A stretch of DNA of 64,000 nt from NCBI GenBank assembly GCA_040902895.1, contig JBBDWL010000116.1, forward strand, positions 1-64,000, in the 5' to 3' direction. Shown piece by piece: positions 27,562 to 36,731 of this stretch (its first letter is position 1; each line of letters begins with the position of its first letter). Made by a program: the position numbers and the translations under genes. The notes under the pieces were generated by a model that saw only the letters and a list, made by a program, of their open reading frames with translations, searched no databases and was not told the origin of the DNA. The stretch comes from JALYRV01 sp040902895 (GTDB lineage Bacteria; Acidobacteriota; Vicinamibacteria; Vicinamibacterales; SCN-69-37).

Positions 27562-30500
27562 CGACTTCCAGCTCTGGATCTCGGCAACAGCGGGCCGCCG
27601 CCGGCGGGCCGCGCTATGGCGTGCCGCAGCGGCCGGGCTCGTCGCGCTCGCCGGGGCGTTCGCCCTCGCGGCGATCGCCGATCGTCTGATGACGCCGTCA
27701 GGATGGCCGCTGGTGGCGCTGGCCTTCGCGTCGCTTCTGCTTGCCGCCGCCATCGCCGGCGTACTGCTGCTGCGCGCGTCTCGCCGCGAGGGCAGCACGC
27801 GTATCGCGACCCTCGCCGACACGGAGCAACCGGCGTTCGAAGACAGGGTGAAAACGGCGGTCGACCTCGTCGAACGGCCGGCGCCGGGCATCTTCGACGA
27901 TCTCGTACTGGTTCAAACCACCCGGCAGGTTGAGATTACTGACCTCCCGATCACAAATGACGATGCCGGTGCCAGGCGTGGAATGCGGTTGGCCGCAGGT
28001 GCCGCCCTCGCCTTGATCATCGCGTTCGCGGCCGCGTGGCCCACGCTGCGCGATGCGGGCACGACGGCGCGCATCCTCGCATTTCCGGGTTCGCTCGAGC
28101 TGTCGATAGAACCGGGCGACGCGCGTGTGCCAATCGGCCGGCCGGTGATGATCGCGGTAAGGGCGTCAGCGCTGCCGCGGGCCAACCTGCGTGAAATGCC
28201 GACGCTGACGATCACCACCGCGCTCGGCACGGCGTCGGGCGACATGCTGGAGGCTCCGGAGTTTGGGGCGAACTTCGACTATTCGCACGTCACACCGCCC
28301 GTGACCGAGAGCTTCACCTACAAGGTCTCGTTCGGCCGCGTGACCTCGCGCGAGTACCGCGTCGAGGCGCTGCCGTTCCCGAACGTCGAAGGGATCGATC
28401 TTTCGTACAAGTATCCAGCGTGGAGCGGACTCGAGCCGCGCGAAGAGAAAGACACTGGGGATGTGTACGGACCCGAAGGCACCGCCGTGCGCATGCAGGT
28501 GCGATTCGACAAGCCCGCGCGCGAAGCCGTGCTGGTGATGGCGGATGGCACGCGCGTGCCGCTCGCGATCTCGACCAATCCTGCAATCCTCGAAACGAAC
28601 CTGACGGTTTCCAAAGACAGCTCGTATCGCGTCGAAGTGACCGATACCGACGGTCTGACGGCCGATGACACCACCGAGTATTTCATCCGGCTCATGGACG
28701 ATGCGCCGCCTGATGTGCGCATCGTGCGGCCCGCAGGCGATCAGCGAGTGACCTCGCTCGCCGAAGTGGCGGTCGAGGCGCGCGCTGACGATGACCATGG
28801 TGTGCGCAGTCTCGAGCTGGTGTACTCGGTTCGCGGCCAGGACGAGCACGTGGTGCCGCTTGCAGGCCCCGGCGAGCGCGCGGTTTCAGGGCGGCATCTG
28901 ATCTATCTCGAAGACCTCGCGGTCAAGCCGGGCGACTTCGTGTCGTTCTATGCGCGCGCGCGCGATGTCGCGCGCGGCAAGCAGTCGACCGAAGGACGCA
29001 GCGACATCTTCTTTCTCGAGGTGAAGCCGTTCGAAGAAGAATTCGCGGCCGCGCAGAGCATGGCGCAAGCCGGCGCGGGCGCCGCGTCGCGGCAACTGCA
29101 GGGTCTCGCCGCCGCGCAGAAGGAAATCATCGTCGCCACCTGGAAGCTCGAACGGCGATCGGCGGTGGGACGTTCCGATGCCGATTTGAGGGCCGTGGCG
29201 CAGGCGCAGCGCGAGCTGAGACAGCGCACCGCGCAGGCGGCAGAACGCGCCGGCGCGCCCGACCCGTCGCAGCGGAGCAGCCGAGGACGCCGCGGAGTGC
29301 CGCCGCAGCCGGCGGCCGGTGCATCCGAAGAGGAGCAGCCGGCCGTGCTGCTCGAGCGGGCCGGAGAGGCGATGGAGCGCGCATCGGCGGAGCTCGATGG
29401 CAGCCGGCCGAAGAGCGCGCTGGACCACGAGAACACCGCGCTGAATGAGCTGCTGAGGATCGAAGCGCAGGTGCGGCGCCGCGAGATCATGCAGGCGCAG
29501 AACCAGGCGGCGGGCGGCGGCGGCGGCGGACAGACCGGCACGCAGGATTTGTCGGCCCTTTTCGATCGCGAGCTGCAGCGCCAGCAGCAGACCAACTATG
29601 AGAACCGCGCGAACGCGCGCGCCGAGGAACAGGAGCAGGAGCAGGAGCAGGAAAGCGAGGCGCTGCGCCGGGTGCGCGAGATGGCGCAGCGGCAGGAAGC
29701 GCTGCGCCGCGAACAGGAGCAGCTGGCGCGCGCGAATCTGAGCGCCGAGGAACGTAAGCGCCGGCTCGAGCGCCTGCAGCGCGATCAGGAACAACTGCAG
29801 CGGCAGGTCGATCAGCTCGCGCGCCAGCTCAATCAGCAACGCCAGCAGGCCCAGCAAGGGCAGCAAAGCCAGCAAGGCCAGGAGGCGCAGCAAGGACAGC
29901 AGGGCCAACAGGGCCAACAGGGCCAACAGGGCCAGCAGGGCCAACAGGGCCAGCAGGGCCAGCAGGGCCAGCAAGGCCAACAGGGCCAGCAAGGGCAGCA
30001 AGGGCAGCAGGGTCAGGCGGGTGGACGAGGCGGACAGCAGAACGCCGGATCGAGCGCTCGCGATGCGGCGAACGCGATGGGCGAGGCAGCCGGAAGTCTC
30101 GGCCGCGAAGATCTCGAGCGCGCCGGTGAACAAAGCGCGCGCGCGGCCGACGCGCTGCGAAATCTCGAGCGCCAGCTTCGCGAGAGCGGCCAGGATGGCC
30201 AGTCGCGGTCGATGAACGACGCGCGTCTCGAAGCGCAGCAGCTTGCCGAAGCGCAGCGGCGTCTTGCCGACGATGCCTCGCGTGTGGCGAGAGACGGCGC
30301 TACGCCCGACGCCGCGCGCCGGCTCGCGGGTGAGAAAGAGCGCCTTGCCGAACGGCTCGACGCCCTCGGCCGGCGGCTCGACTCGAGCGCGGGGCAGCGC
30401 GGCGCCGCGCGGCCTCCGGGATCGAATCAATCCGATCAGCTCGCCCGCGATGCCGCCGCCGCGTCTCGTCGTCTGGCGCGGGAGCAGCGCGCCGGCGCCG

Positions 30501-31303
30501 AGAACTGGCGGCAGGGTGCGGGCGCGGGGCAGAACTCGCAACAGGGCAACCGTCAGGGACAGCCGGGCACGCAGACCGGGCAGCAGGGAGCGCAGCAAGG
30601 CCAACCCAACTCCCGCGGCCAGGGTACAGGACGGCTCGCCGACGGCGAATCACGGATGGCGGCCGATCTCGAACAGCTCGCGCGGCGTCTGGGCGCTCCG
30701 CCCTCCGGCGCCGGCGAAGCCGACGCGCGCCGCCTCGCGAATCAGCTCGACGAGGCGCGCGCCACACGCGAGCGGCTGGCCGATCTCGAACGCCAGATCA
30801 GCGATCTTCGCCGCCAGGCCGAGTCCGGCACGCCGGGACAGGCCGATCGCTCTGCGCCCCGCCGGCTCGAAGACTTGCAGCGCCAGTTCGGGCGCGAAGC
30901 CCAGCGGGCGCAGGAACTCGCGAACCGTCAGCGCAACCAGGGCCAGGGCGGCGATGCGCGTCAAGACGGCGGCGACCGAAATCAGCAGGGCGGCAACCGC
31001 ACCTCCGGAAGAGATGACGGACGCCAGGACGATGGCCGGCGCGGGACGCCTGAAGAGGCGTGGTCGCCAAGCCGCTCGGCGCCTGGCACGCAGCAGTGGA
31101 AGCAGGATTTCTCGAAGTGGGAGTCGATGCGCAAGAACGTGGCGCAGGCGCTCGAGGCGTACGAAGCCTCGGTCACCGCGAAGCTCGCCGAGACGCTCGC
31201 GCAGGAGCGCGTGCATGCGGGCTATGACGCGCGCACGCCCGAAGCGTGGCGCAAGCTCGTGGCGGATTACTACGAAGCCATCGCGCGACGGAGGAACCGC
31301 TGA
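27548..31303 (+). CDS. Giant DUF4175-like membrane protein with Q/G-rich low-complexity region
   Basis: 1251 residues from ATG 27548. Two membrane helices (about 20-45 and 52-75) and a third near 150 precede an extracytoplasmic beta-rich region (about 180-480; phrase VEGIDLSYKYPAWSGLEPRE). The C-terminal half is almost entirely Gln/Arg/Glu-rich and predicted helical, with a GQQ repeat tract at about 765-822 and further QGQ patches near 1000-1020 and 1135-1160. The layout resembles DUF4175 proteins found beside vWA/MoxR genes. The tail ends in a compact conserved-looking helix (WKQDFSKWESM). It may form a long periplasmic coiled coil or disordered brush. Assembly across the repeat may have lost or gained units. 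Confidence 0.8.
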   Translation: MSGRNDFQLWISATAGRRRRAALWRAAAAGLVALAGAFALAAIADRLMTPSGWPLVALAFASLLLAAAIAGVLLLRASRREGSTRIATLADTEQPAFEDRVKTAVDLVERPAPGIFDDLVLVQTTRQVEITDLPITNDDAGARRGMRLAAGAALALIIAFAAAWPTLRDAGTTARILAFPGSLELSIEPGDARVPIGRPVMIAVRASALPRANLREMPTLTITTALGTASGDMLEAPEFGANFDYSHVTPPVTESFTYKVSFGRVTSREYRVEALPFPNVEGIDLSYKYPAWSGLEPREEKDTGDVYGPEGTAVRMQVRFDKPAREAVLVMADGTRVPLAISTNPAILETNLTVSKDSSYRVEVTDTDGLTADDTTEYFIRLMDDAPPDVRIVRPAGDQRVTSLAEVAVEARADDDHGVRSLELVYSVRGQDEHVVPLAGPGERAVSGRHLIYLEDLAVKPGDFVSFYARARDVARGKQSTEGRSDIFFLEVKPFEEEFAAAQSMAQAGAGAASRQLQGLAAAQKEIIVATWKLERRSAVGRSDADLRAVAQAQRELRQRTAQAAERAGAPDPSQRSSRGRRGVPPQPAAGASEEEQPAVLLERAGEAMERASAELDGSRPKSALDHENTALNELLRIEAQVRRREIMQAQNQAAGGGGGGQTGTQDLSALFDRELQRQQQTNYENRANARAEEQEQEQEQESEALRRVREMAQRQEALRREQEQLARANLSAEERKRRLERLQRDQEQLQRQVDQLARQLNQQRQQAQQGQQSQQGQEAQQGQQGQQGQQGQQGQQGQQGQQGQQGQQGQQGQQGQQGQQGQAGGRGGQQNAGSSARDAANAMGEAAGSLGREDLERAGEQSARAADALRNLERQLRESGQDGQSRSMNDARLEAQQLAEAQRRLADDASRVARDGATPDAARRLAGEKERLAERLDALGRRLDSSAGQRGAARPPGSNQSDQLARDAAAASRRLAREQRAGAENWRQGAGAGQNSQQGNRQGQPGTQTGQQGAQQGQPNSRGQGTGRLADGESRMAADLEQLARRLGAPPSGAGEADARRLANQLDEARATRERLADLERQISDLRRQAESGTPGQADRSAPRRLEDLQRQFGREAQRAQELANRQRNQGQGGDARQDGGDRNQQGGNRTSGRDDGRQDDGRRGTPEEAWSPSRSAPGTQQWKQDFSKWESMRKNVAQALEAYEASVTAKLAETLAQERVHAGYDARTPEAWRKLVADYYEAIARRRNR
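29843..30015 (+). repeat. 9-bp tandem coding repeat (GQQ units)
   Basis: About 19 copies of a 9-bp unit (CAGCAGGGC and variants with CAACAGGGC or CAGCAAGGC) encode repeating Gly-Gln-Gln. The frame is preserved by the 9-bp unit, so slippage changes protein length without frameshift. Synonymous variation between units (CAA/CAG, GGC/GGG) shows partial homogenisation rather than a fresh expansion. Confidence 0.85.
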
Positions 31304-33492
31304 CATTCGCCGCACCAATTCCTGTCTGGATATTCGCGACGGCCGTCATCGCGCTGGCCGCGGTGGCGCTTGCCACCTATCGGCACGTCCCGGAATCACT
31401 CTCGCGGCGCCAGGTCGCTCTGCTGGTCGCGCTGCGCACAGTCGCGCTGATCGCGCTGCTGCTGTTGCTGCTCAAACCGGTCAGGCTCGAACCGCTGCCG
31501 CCCGGCGGCACGGCCGTGGCGGTGCTCGTCGACGCGTCGCGCAGCATGGGCATCGACGACACCGGCGAGTCGAGGCTCGCGCGGGCACGCGCGCTTGTCG
31601 ACGAGCGCATCCGGCCCGCGCTGACGTCCGGCTTCGATGTGTCGGTGTTCACGTTCGGCGCGTCAGTCAGCGACGCGCCGCTGACAGAGACGGCCGCCAT
31701 CCAGCGTCGCAGCGATCTGCGCGGCGCCATCGCCGAGATCCGCAGCCGGTATCGCGACAAGCGGCTCGCCGCCACGGTGCTGCTGTCTGACGGGGCCGAC
31801 ACGGGCGGTCTCGTGTCATCGGCGGCGGGCGGCGCGCCCGTGTTCGCGGTGGCGGTCGGGGCGGGCGAGCCCGCGCTGGATCGCGAGGTCGTCTCGCTGG
31901 CGATCGATGAAGAGGCGCAGCTGCAGTCGCTCATCGATCTCTCCATCGTGATTGCCGCGCGCGGCACGGGGGATCCTTTTTCGGTGCGCGTGCTCGAAAA
32001 CGGTCGCGCCGTGCACAGCCAGCGCATCGAACCGATGCGCGGCGGCGGACCGGTGAGAATCGTGGTGCCGGTCGCGCCGCCCCGCGACGCTGCCGCCGTC
32101 TATGCCGTCGAAATCGACGAGCATCCGGAAGAGACGGTGCGGACCAACAACCGGCGCGCGGTGCTCGTGCGCCCCGCCGATCGCCGCCGCGCTGTTCTGC
32201 TGGTCGAAGGCGCGCCCGGATTCGAGCACAGCTTCCTGAAGCGATCGCTCATCGGCGATCCGGCGCTCGAAGTCGACGCGGTCGTGCGCAAGGGACAGAA
32301 CGAATCGGGCGAGCAGACGTTCTATGTGCAGGCCACGTCGGATCGCGCGCCTGCGCTTGCCGCCGGGCTGCCGTCATCGCCGGAAGCGCTGTTCCGCTAT
32401 GACGCGGTCGTGCTCGCGAACATCGAGGCCGACGCGCTGTCGTCGGCGCAGCTCGATCTGGTGGAGGCCTTCGTGTCGAAGCGCGGCGGCGGCCTGCTCG
32501 TGCTGGGCGCGCGGTCGTTCGATCGCAACGGTCTGCGCGATACACCGATCGAGCCGGCACTGCCGGTCTCGCTGACCGATCGCGGCGACGATCCCGGCGC
32601 AGGCGGCGGGCGCGCCGACGCCAACCGCCTCACGCTCACGGCCGACGGGCTGCTGCATCCGATCATGCGCGTCGCGCCCGACAGCGACGCGTCGCGGCAG
32701 CGCTGGCTCGAGGCGCCCAGCCTGTCGTCGACGGCAGGGCTTGGCGGCCCGCGGCCGGGCGCGGTCGTGCTGGCCACCGCGGGCAGCGCCGGCGGCCTCG
32801 GGCGTCCGCTCGTCGCCGTGCAGCGCTACGGCGAGGGGCGGTCGATGATCTTTGGCGGCGAAGCGGCGTGGCGGTGGCGCATGCTGATGCCGGCCACCGA
32901 CGGCACCTACGACAGCTTCTGGCGTCAGAGCATTCGCTGGCTCGCCGGCGCGAGCCCGCGCGCGGTGGAGCTGCATGGCCCGGTCGACGCGATGGCAGGC
33001 GAGCCGGTGAAGATCGCGCTGCGCGTGCGCAATGCCGGCTTCGAGCCGGCGGCCGCCTCGTCGATCAACCTCGCGGTGGAAGGTCCGGCGGGCGAGCGCG
33101 AAGCGCCGATGCCCGCGCCGTCAGAAGAGGCGGGACTGCACAGCGCGATCTTCACGCCCTCGCAGGATGGCCTCTATCGCATCACGGCCGACGTGAAATG
33201 GCCCGACGGCCGCACGGAGTCGGCGTCGACGTCGGTGCTGGTCGGCGGCGCCGACACCGAGATGACCGAGCCGTGGCGGCACGACGCCGCCCTGGCGCGC
33301 ATTGCCGAGGAATCGGGCGGCGCACTCGTCGCCGAGTCGGATCTCGACACGCTGCCGGCGCTGCTCGAAAAAGCGGCCGGCGCGCCCGAGCTGCGGGAGA
33401 AGGAGCTCTGGAACCATCCCGCGATCTTCTTTGCGCTCATTGCGGCGCTGTCAATCGAATGGAGCCTGCGACGGCGATGGGGACTCAGGTGA
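31300..33492 (+). CDS. Membrane vWA protein with glutamine-amidotransferase-like domain
   Basis: 730 residues if translation starts at CTG 31300. Two N-terminal helices (about 6-25 and 40-60) precede a vWA domain with MIDAS DASRS (about 80). A class-I amidotransferase-like fold follows around 300-540 (FVSKRGGGLLVLGARSF). An Ig-like region and a C-terminal helix come last. No ATG, GTG or TTG lies near the natural N-terminus. CTG 31300 forms CTGA with the previous stop, copying the 4-nt NTGA overlaps used elsewhere in this operon, and GGAGGA sits at 31290-31295. The alternative is GTG 31246 (54-nt longer coding). It probably partners the BatA-like protein. Confidence 0.82.
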   Translation: MTFAAPIPVWIFATAVIALAAVALATYRHVPESLSRRQVALLVALRTVALIALLLLLLKPVRLEPLPPGGTAVAVLVDASRSMGIDDTGESRLARARALVDERIRPALTSGFDVSVFTFGASVSDAPLTETAAIQRRSDLRGAIAEIRSRYRDKRLAATVLLSDGADTGGLVSSAAGGAPVFAVAVGAGEPALDREVVSLAIDEEAQLQSLIDLSIVIAARGTGDPFSVRVLENGRAVHSQRIEPMRGGGPVRIVVPVAPPRDAAAVYAVEIDEHPEETVRTNNRRAVLVRPADRRRAVLLVEGAPGFEHSFLKRSLIGDPALEVDAVVRKGQNESGEQTFYVQATSDRAPALAAGLPSSPEALFRYDAVVLANIEADALSSAQLDLVEAFVSKRGGGLLVLGARSFDRNGLRDTPIEPALPVSLTDRGDDPGAGGGRADANRLTLTADGLLHPIMRVAPDSDASRQRWLEAPSLSSTAGLGGPRPGAVVLATAGSAGGLGRPLVAVQRYGEGRSMIFGGEAAWRWRMLMPATDGTYDSFWRQSIRWLAGASPRAVELHGPVDAMAGEPVKIALRVRNAGFEPAAASSINLAVEGPAGEREAPMPAPSEEAGLHSAIFTPSQDGLYRITADVKWPDGRTESASTSVLVGGADTEMTEPWRHDAALARIAEESGGALVAESDLDTLPALLEKAAGAPELREKELWNHPAIFFALIAALSIEWSLRRRWGLR

Positions 33493-34481
33493 ATTACTGC
33501 CGCGCTGTTGCGCTCATACTTGTTCTCGCGTGCCCGGGTTTGACGTCGGCCCAAGAGCGATTTGCGATCATCGTCGAAGGTGCGCCGGGGGAGGCGAAGT
33601 ATGCGGAGCAGCACGCCGAGTGGCGCGACAGGCTCGCGAAAGTGCTGCGCGAGACGTACAAGATTCCCGAGCAGCAGTTGGTGATCCTGGCCGGATCGAA
33701 GAGCGCCGCCGCGGATGCCGCCAACGCTGCATCCATGCACCCGCATGGTCTCGCCACCGCCGACGCCGTGCGCGCGGCGTTCGCGAAGCTGGGCGCGTCG
33801 ATGCGTGCCGGCGATATCGCGCTTGTCGTGCTCATCGGTCACGGCACGTTCGACGGCGAGGTCGCGAAGTTCAATCTGGTCGGTCCCGACCTTGCGGCCG
33901 ACGACTGGAAGACGCTCGCGGAGAAACTGCCGGGCGAATTGGTGTTCGTCAACACGGCCAGTGCGAGCTCGCCGTTTCTGTCGTCGCTGTCGGGCACGGG
34001 CCACATCGTCATCACCGCGACCGCGATGCCCGCGCAGCGCTTCCACACCGTGTTCGCGGAGTACTTCATCGAAGGTCTGGCAGAGAGCGAGGCGGACATC
34101 GATCGCAACGGCCGGCGCTCTGTCTATGAAGCGTTTGCCTATGCCTCGCGCCGCGTGCGGCAGCATTATGAGCAGCGGGGACAGCTGGCCACCGAGCGCG
34201 CGATGATCGAGGATGACGGCGACGGCAAGGGCCGCGAAGCCGGCGCGGACGGCCAGGACGGCCAGCGCGCGAGCCTGGCCTATCTCGACGTCGATCGCGC
34301 GGCCATCGTGACCGATCCCGCGCTGCTTCGGCTGATGCAGCGCCGCGACACCCTGCTCGCCGACATCGACGAACTCAAGAAGCGGCGCCTGATGATGCCG
34401 CCGCTCGAGTACGACAGCCTGCTCGAAAAGCTGCTCATCGATCTCGCCCTCGTCTCGCGCGACATCCGGGCGAGAACCTAA
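33489..34481 (+). CDS. Secreted caspase/C13-like protein lacking the catalytic cysteine
   Basis: 330 residues from GTG 33489 (GTGA overlap with the previous stop; an ATG at 33477 is an alternative). A signal peptide (AVALILVLACPGLTSAQ) is present. A clan CD-like fold is suggested by beta strand plus LVVLIGHGTFDG, with His118-Gly as the catalytic-histidine position, and later LVFVNTASASSPF, where legumain/caspase-type enzymes have their A-C-x-S-G cysteine. Here that position is Ala/Ser, so peptidase activity is unlikely. The end is a helical, charged tail. It is the last gene of the MoxR operon and may be a binding pseudo-enzyme. Confidence 0.7.
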   Translation: MNYCRAVALILVLACPGLTSAQERFAIIVEGAPGEAKYAEQHAEWRDRLAKVLRETYKIPEQQLVILAGSKSAAADAANAASMHPHGLATADAVRAAFAKLGASMRAGDIALVVLIGHGTFDGEVAKFNLVGPDLAADDWKTLAEKLPGELVFVNTASASSPFLSSLSGTGHIVITATAMPAQRFHTVFAEYFIEGLAESEADIDRNGRRSVYEAFAYASRRVRQHYEQRGQLATERAMIEDDGDGKGREAGADGQDGQRASLAYLDVDRAAIVTDPALLRLMQRRDTLLADIDELKKRRLMMPPLEYDSLLEKLLIDLALVSRDIRART

Positions 34482-34501
34482 ACCGCTGTATTCTGTCTCC
34501 C

Positions 34502-34768
34502 ATGCGATGCCGTTCCTGCGGCACTGAAATCGCCGAGAAGGCGCTGATTTGCTTCCGCTGCGGTGCGGCGACCACTGACCCGGTACGGCGTCCGTACGTG
34601 AAAAAGACGCCGTCGCTGCCGCTCACCCTGTTCGGCCTGCTGCTGACCGGCGCCGGAATCGCAGTCGCGGTCGTCACGCCGGGCGTCACGCCCGTTGACG
34701 CCGCCGCTGCCGGCATTGCGGCCGTCGGGCTCGGCACAATGGGAGCCGCGTTCTTTAGGAAGCGCTGA
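34502..34768 (+). CDS. Zinc-ribbon membrane protein
   Basis: 88 residues. An N-terminal zinc ribbon CRSC...CFRC (residues 3-6 and 19-22) is followed by two hydrophobic segments (about 42-60 and 65-82). This is a common small scaffold in membrane signalling, with no specific function known. TATTCT (34489-34494) lies 7 nt before the ATG, so a leaderless transcript may start here. The SpoIIE phosphatase gene follows after 5 nt and is likely co-transcribed. Confidence 0.75.
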   Translation: MRCRSCGTEIAEKALICFRCGAATTDPVRRPYVKKTPSLPLTLFGLLLTGAGIAVAVVTPGVTPVDAAAAGIAAVGLGTMGAAFFRKR

Positions 34769-34773
34769 TCGAC

Positions 34774-36423
34774 ATGCATCTCGAAGTCATCGACGCGCAG
34801 GGACGCCGCCACATCGATCTCTCGTCGGTGACGGCCGACATCTTCCGCATCGGACGCCGGGAAGGCAACGATCTGCAGCTGACGGGCAGCGAGGTGTCGC
34901 GCGACCATGCCGAGATCGTGCGGCGCGGCGACGACTGGATCCTGCGCGATCGCGCGTCGCGGTACGGCACGTTCGTCAACGGCGGGCCCGCCGCCGACCA
35001 CGTGCTCAAGCCGGGCGATCGCATTCGTCTGGGACGCGGCGGCGGCGCCGATCTGATCGTGGCCGACGAGCTCGGCACGAACCTCGGCACGTCGGGCACC
35101 GGCGGCGTCAACGACCTCCGGCAGGTGGCCGCGCTGCTCGAAGGACTGCGCGCCCTCGGCTCCGGCCGCATCCTCGACGAGGTGCTCGCGCTCGTGCTCG
35201 ACACGGCGATCGAGATCGCGCGCGCCGATCGCGGCTTCATCATGCTCGGCGAGCATGGAGGCGAGCTCGATTTCAAGCTCGCGCGCGGCCGCGATCGCCA
35301 CACGCTGAGCGACGCGAGCTTCAACACCAGCCGCAAGATTCCCGAAGAAGTCTTCCGCACCGGCGAGCCCAGGCTCGTGGCCGACCTGCTCGACGGCGAT
35401 CTGGCGAACGTGCACGCCGGCACCGTCGCCCTCGGCATCCGCCACGTGCTGTGCGTGCCCCTCAACCTCGTGCGCTACGTCGATCGTCAGGAAGCGGAGC
35501 GGTCAGGCCGGGATCCGCGAAGCGCCGCCGCGGAAGCGGAACGGCGGATCGGCGTGCTCTATCTCGACAGCCGGGAGAAGGGAGACCTGCTGTCGTCTGC
35601 CACACGCGCGGCGCTCGAGACGCTCGCGACCGAAGCGGCCGTCGCCATCGAGAACGCGCGCCTCTATCGACAGACGATCGAGAAAGCGCGCACGGATCAG
35701 GAAATTCGCATCGCCGCCGAAATCCAGCAGGCGCTGCTGCCAAAGACGGGCAATACGCTGCCGTTCTGCGAGACGGCGGCGGCCGCTGTGGCCTGCCGCT
35801 CCATTGGAGGCGACTTCTACGACTGGATGGTGCGGCCCGACGGCTCGTTCGCCTTCACGCTTGGCGATGTGGCCGGGAAAGGCCCGCCCGCGGCGCTGCT
35901 GAGCGCGCTGTTGCAGGGGCTCTTCGCGGCACAGGCGACCGGCGTCGACGGCCCCGCGCTCGCGGTGTCGCGCATGAACACCGCGCTCACGCGCCGTGGC
36001 ATCGAATCGCGCTATGCCACGCTCTTCGCCGGCCACCTCGATCCCGACGGCAAGCTGATGATCTGCAACGCCGGCCACAACCCGCCGCTGCTGGTATCGC
36101 GCACCGGCGTGGCGCGGCTCACCGAAGGCGGCACGGTCGTCGGCCTGTTCGATTCGGCCGAGTACGGGGAAGAAGAGCGCCGGATGGAGCACGGCGATCT
36201 GCTCGTCATCTTCAGCGACGGCGTCTCCGAGGCCATGTCGGCGAGCGACGACGAATTTGGCGACGAGCGGCTCATCGAGGCTGTAACCGCCGCGGGCCGA
36301 GAGAGCGCGCAGCAGGTGGTCGACACGCTGCTCGAATCGCTCAAGACGTTTACCCGCGGCGCGCCCCAGAGCGACGACATCACGGTGGTCGTCGTCCGCT
36401 ATCGCGACCCCGCTCGCGCATGA
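34774..36423 (+). CDS. FHA-GAF-SpoIIE serine phosphatase
   Basis: 549 residues. The FHA domain (1-~95) has FRIGRREGND, SRDHAEI and YGTFVNGG, the phosphothreonine-binding loops. The GAF domain is at about 125-310, and the PP2C/SpoIIE domain at about 330-545 has GGDFYDWM, GDVAGKGPPAALLSALL, CNAGHNPPLL and FSDGVSEAM, so metal ligands are intact. Such enzymes dephosphorylate anti-sigma antagonists or Ser/Thr-kinase targets in response to ligand or phosphopeptide binding. No partner kinase or anti-sigma factor is in the window. It overlaps the next gene by 4 nt (ATGA). Confidence 0.92.
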   Translation: MHLEVIDAQGRRHIDLSSVTADIFRIGRREGNDLQLTGSEVSRDHAEIVRRGDDWILRDRASRYGTFVNGGPAADHVLKPGDRIRLGRGGGADLIVADELGTNLGTSGTGGVNDLRQVAALLEGLRALGSGRILDEVLALVLDTAIEIARADRGFIMLGEHGGELDFKLARGRDRHTLSDASFNTSRKIPEEVFRTGEPRLVADLLDGDLANVHAGTVALGIRHVLCVPLNLVRYVDRQEAERSGRDPRSAAAEAERRIGVLYLDSREKGDLLSSATRAALETLATEAAVAIENARLYRQTIEKARTDQEIRIAAEIQQALLPKTGNTLPFCETAAAAVACRSIGGDFYDWMVRPDGSFAFTLGDVAGKGPPAALLSALLQGLFAAQATGVDGPALAVSRMNTALTRRGIESRYATLFAGHLDPDGKLMICNAGHNPPLLVSRTGVARLTEGGTVVGLFDSAEYGEEERRMEHGDLLVIFSDGVSEAMSASDDEFGDERLIEAVTAAGRESAQQVVDTLLESLKTFTRGAPQSDDITVVVVRYRDPARA

Positions 36424-36731
36424 AGCCTGGACTGCGCTCAGGGCCAGCACTGACAACGCGGGCCCGGTGGCTCTTACTCCTGTGGCTGGGCGTCGGCGCG
36501 GTCGTATGGCTTGGCGTGTTCGACTACGTGCATACGCGGGGGCACAAGGAATATCTGTACAGGAACGCTGAGCTGCGGCTCGGCATCCAGCCCCCGCCCG
36601 GCAAGTCGGCCGACCTGCGCGAGGTCATGGCCATCGAAGGCCGCAATGCCGCGATTCAGGCCAGCCTCTGGGCCGCATTCATTATCGCTGCGGGCTGGAC
36701 CACGGTCGCACTGTTGTCGAATCGAAAATGA
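36420..36731 (+). CDS. Small two-helix membrane protein
   Basis: 103 residues. Helix one (WLLLLWLGVGAVVWLGVF, about 17-34) and helix two (LWAAFIIAAGWTTVALL, about 82-98) flank a charged loop with DYVHTRGHKEYLYR. No named family is recognised. It is tightly coupled on both sides: ATGA overlap with the SpoIIE phosphatase stop and ATGA overlap with the following LeuA-family gene. Conservation of this arrangement in relatives would argue for a role with the phosphatase. Confidence 0.65.
   Translation: MKPGLRSGPALTTRARWLLLLWLGVGAVVWLGVFDYVHTRGHKEYLYRNAELRLGIQPPPGKSADLREVMAIEGRNAAIQASLWAAFIIAAGWTTVALLSNRK

Noticed and set aside
28886..30604. 572-codon minus-strand ORF with a long Leu-Ala repeat, resembling a membrane protein
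   Set aside because: It is the complement of the Gln/Gly-rich DUF4175-like coding region (CAG/CTG complementarity gives the Leu repeat); no promoter or family motif.
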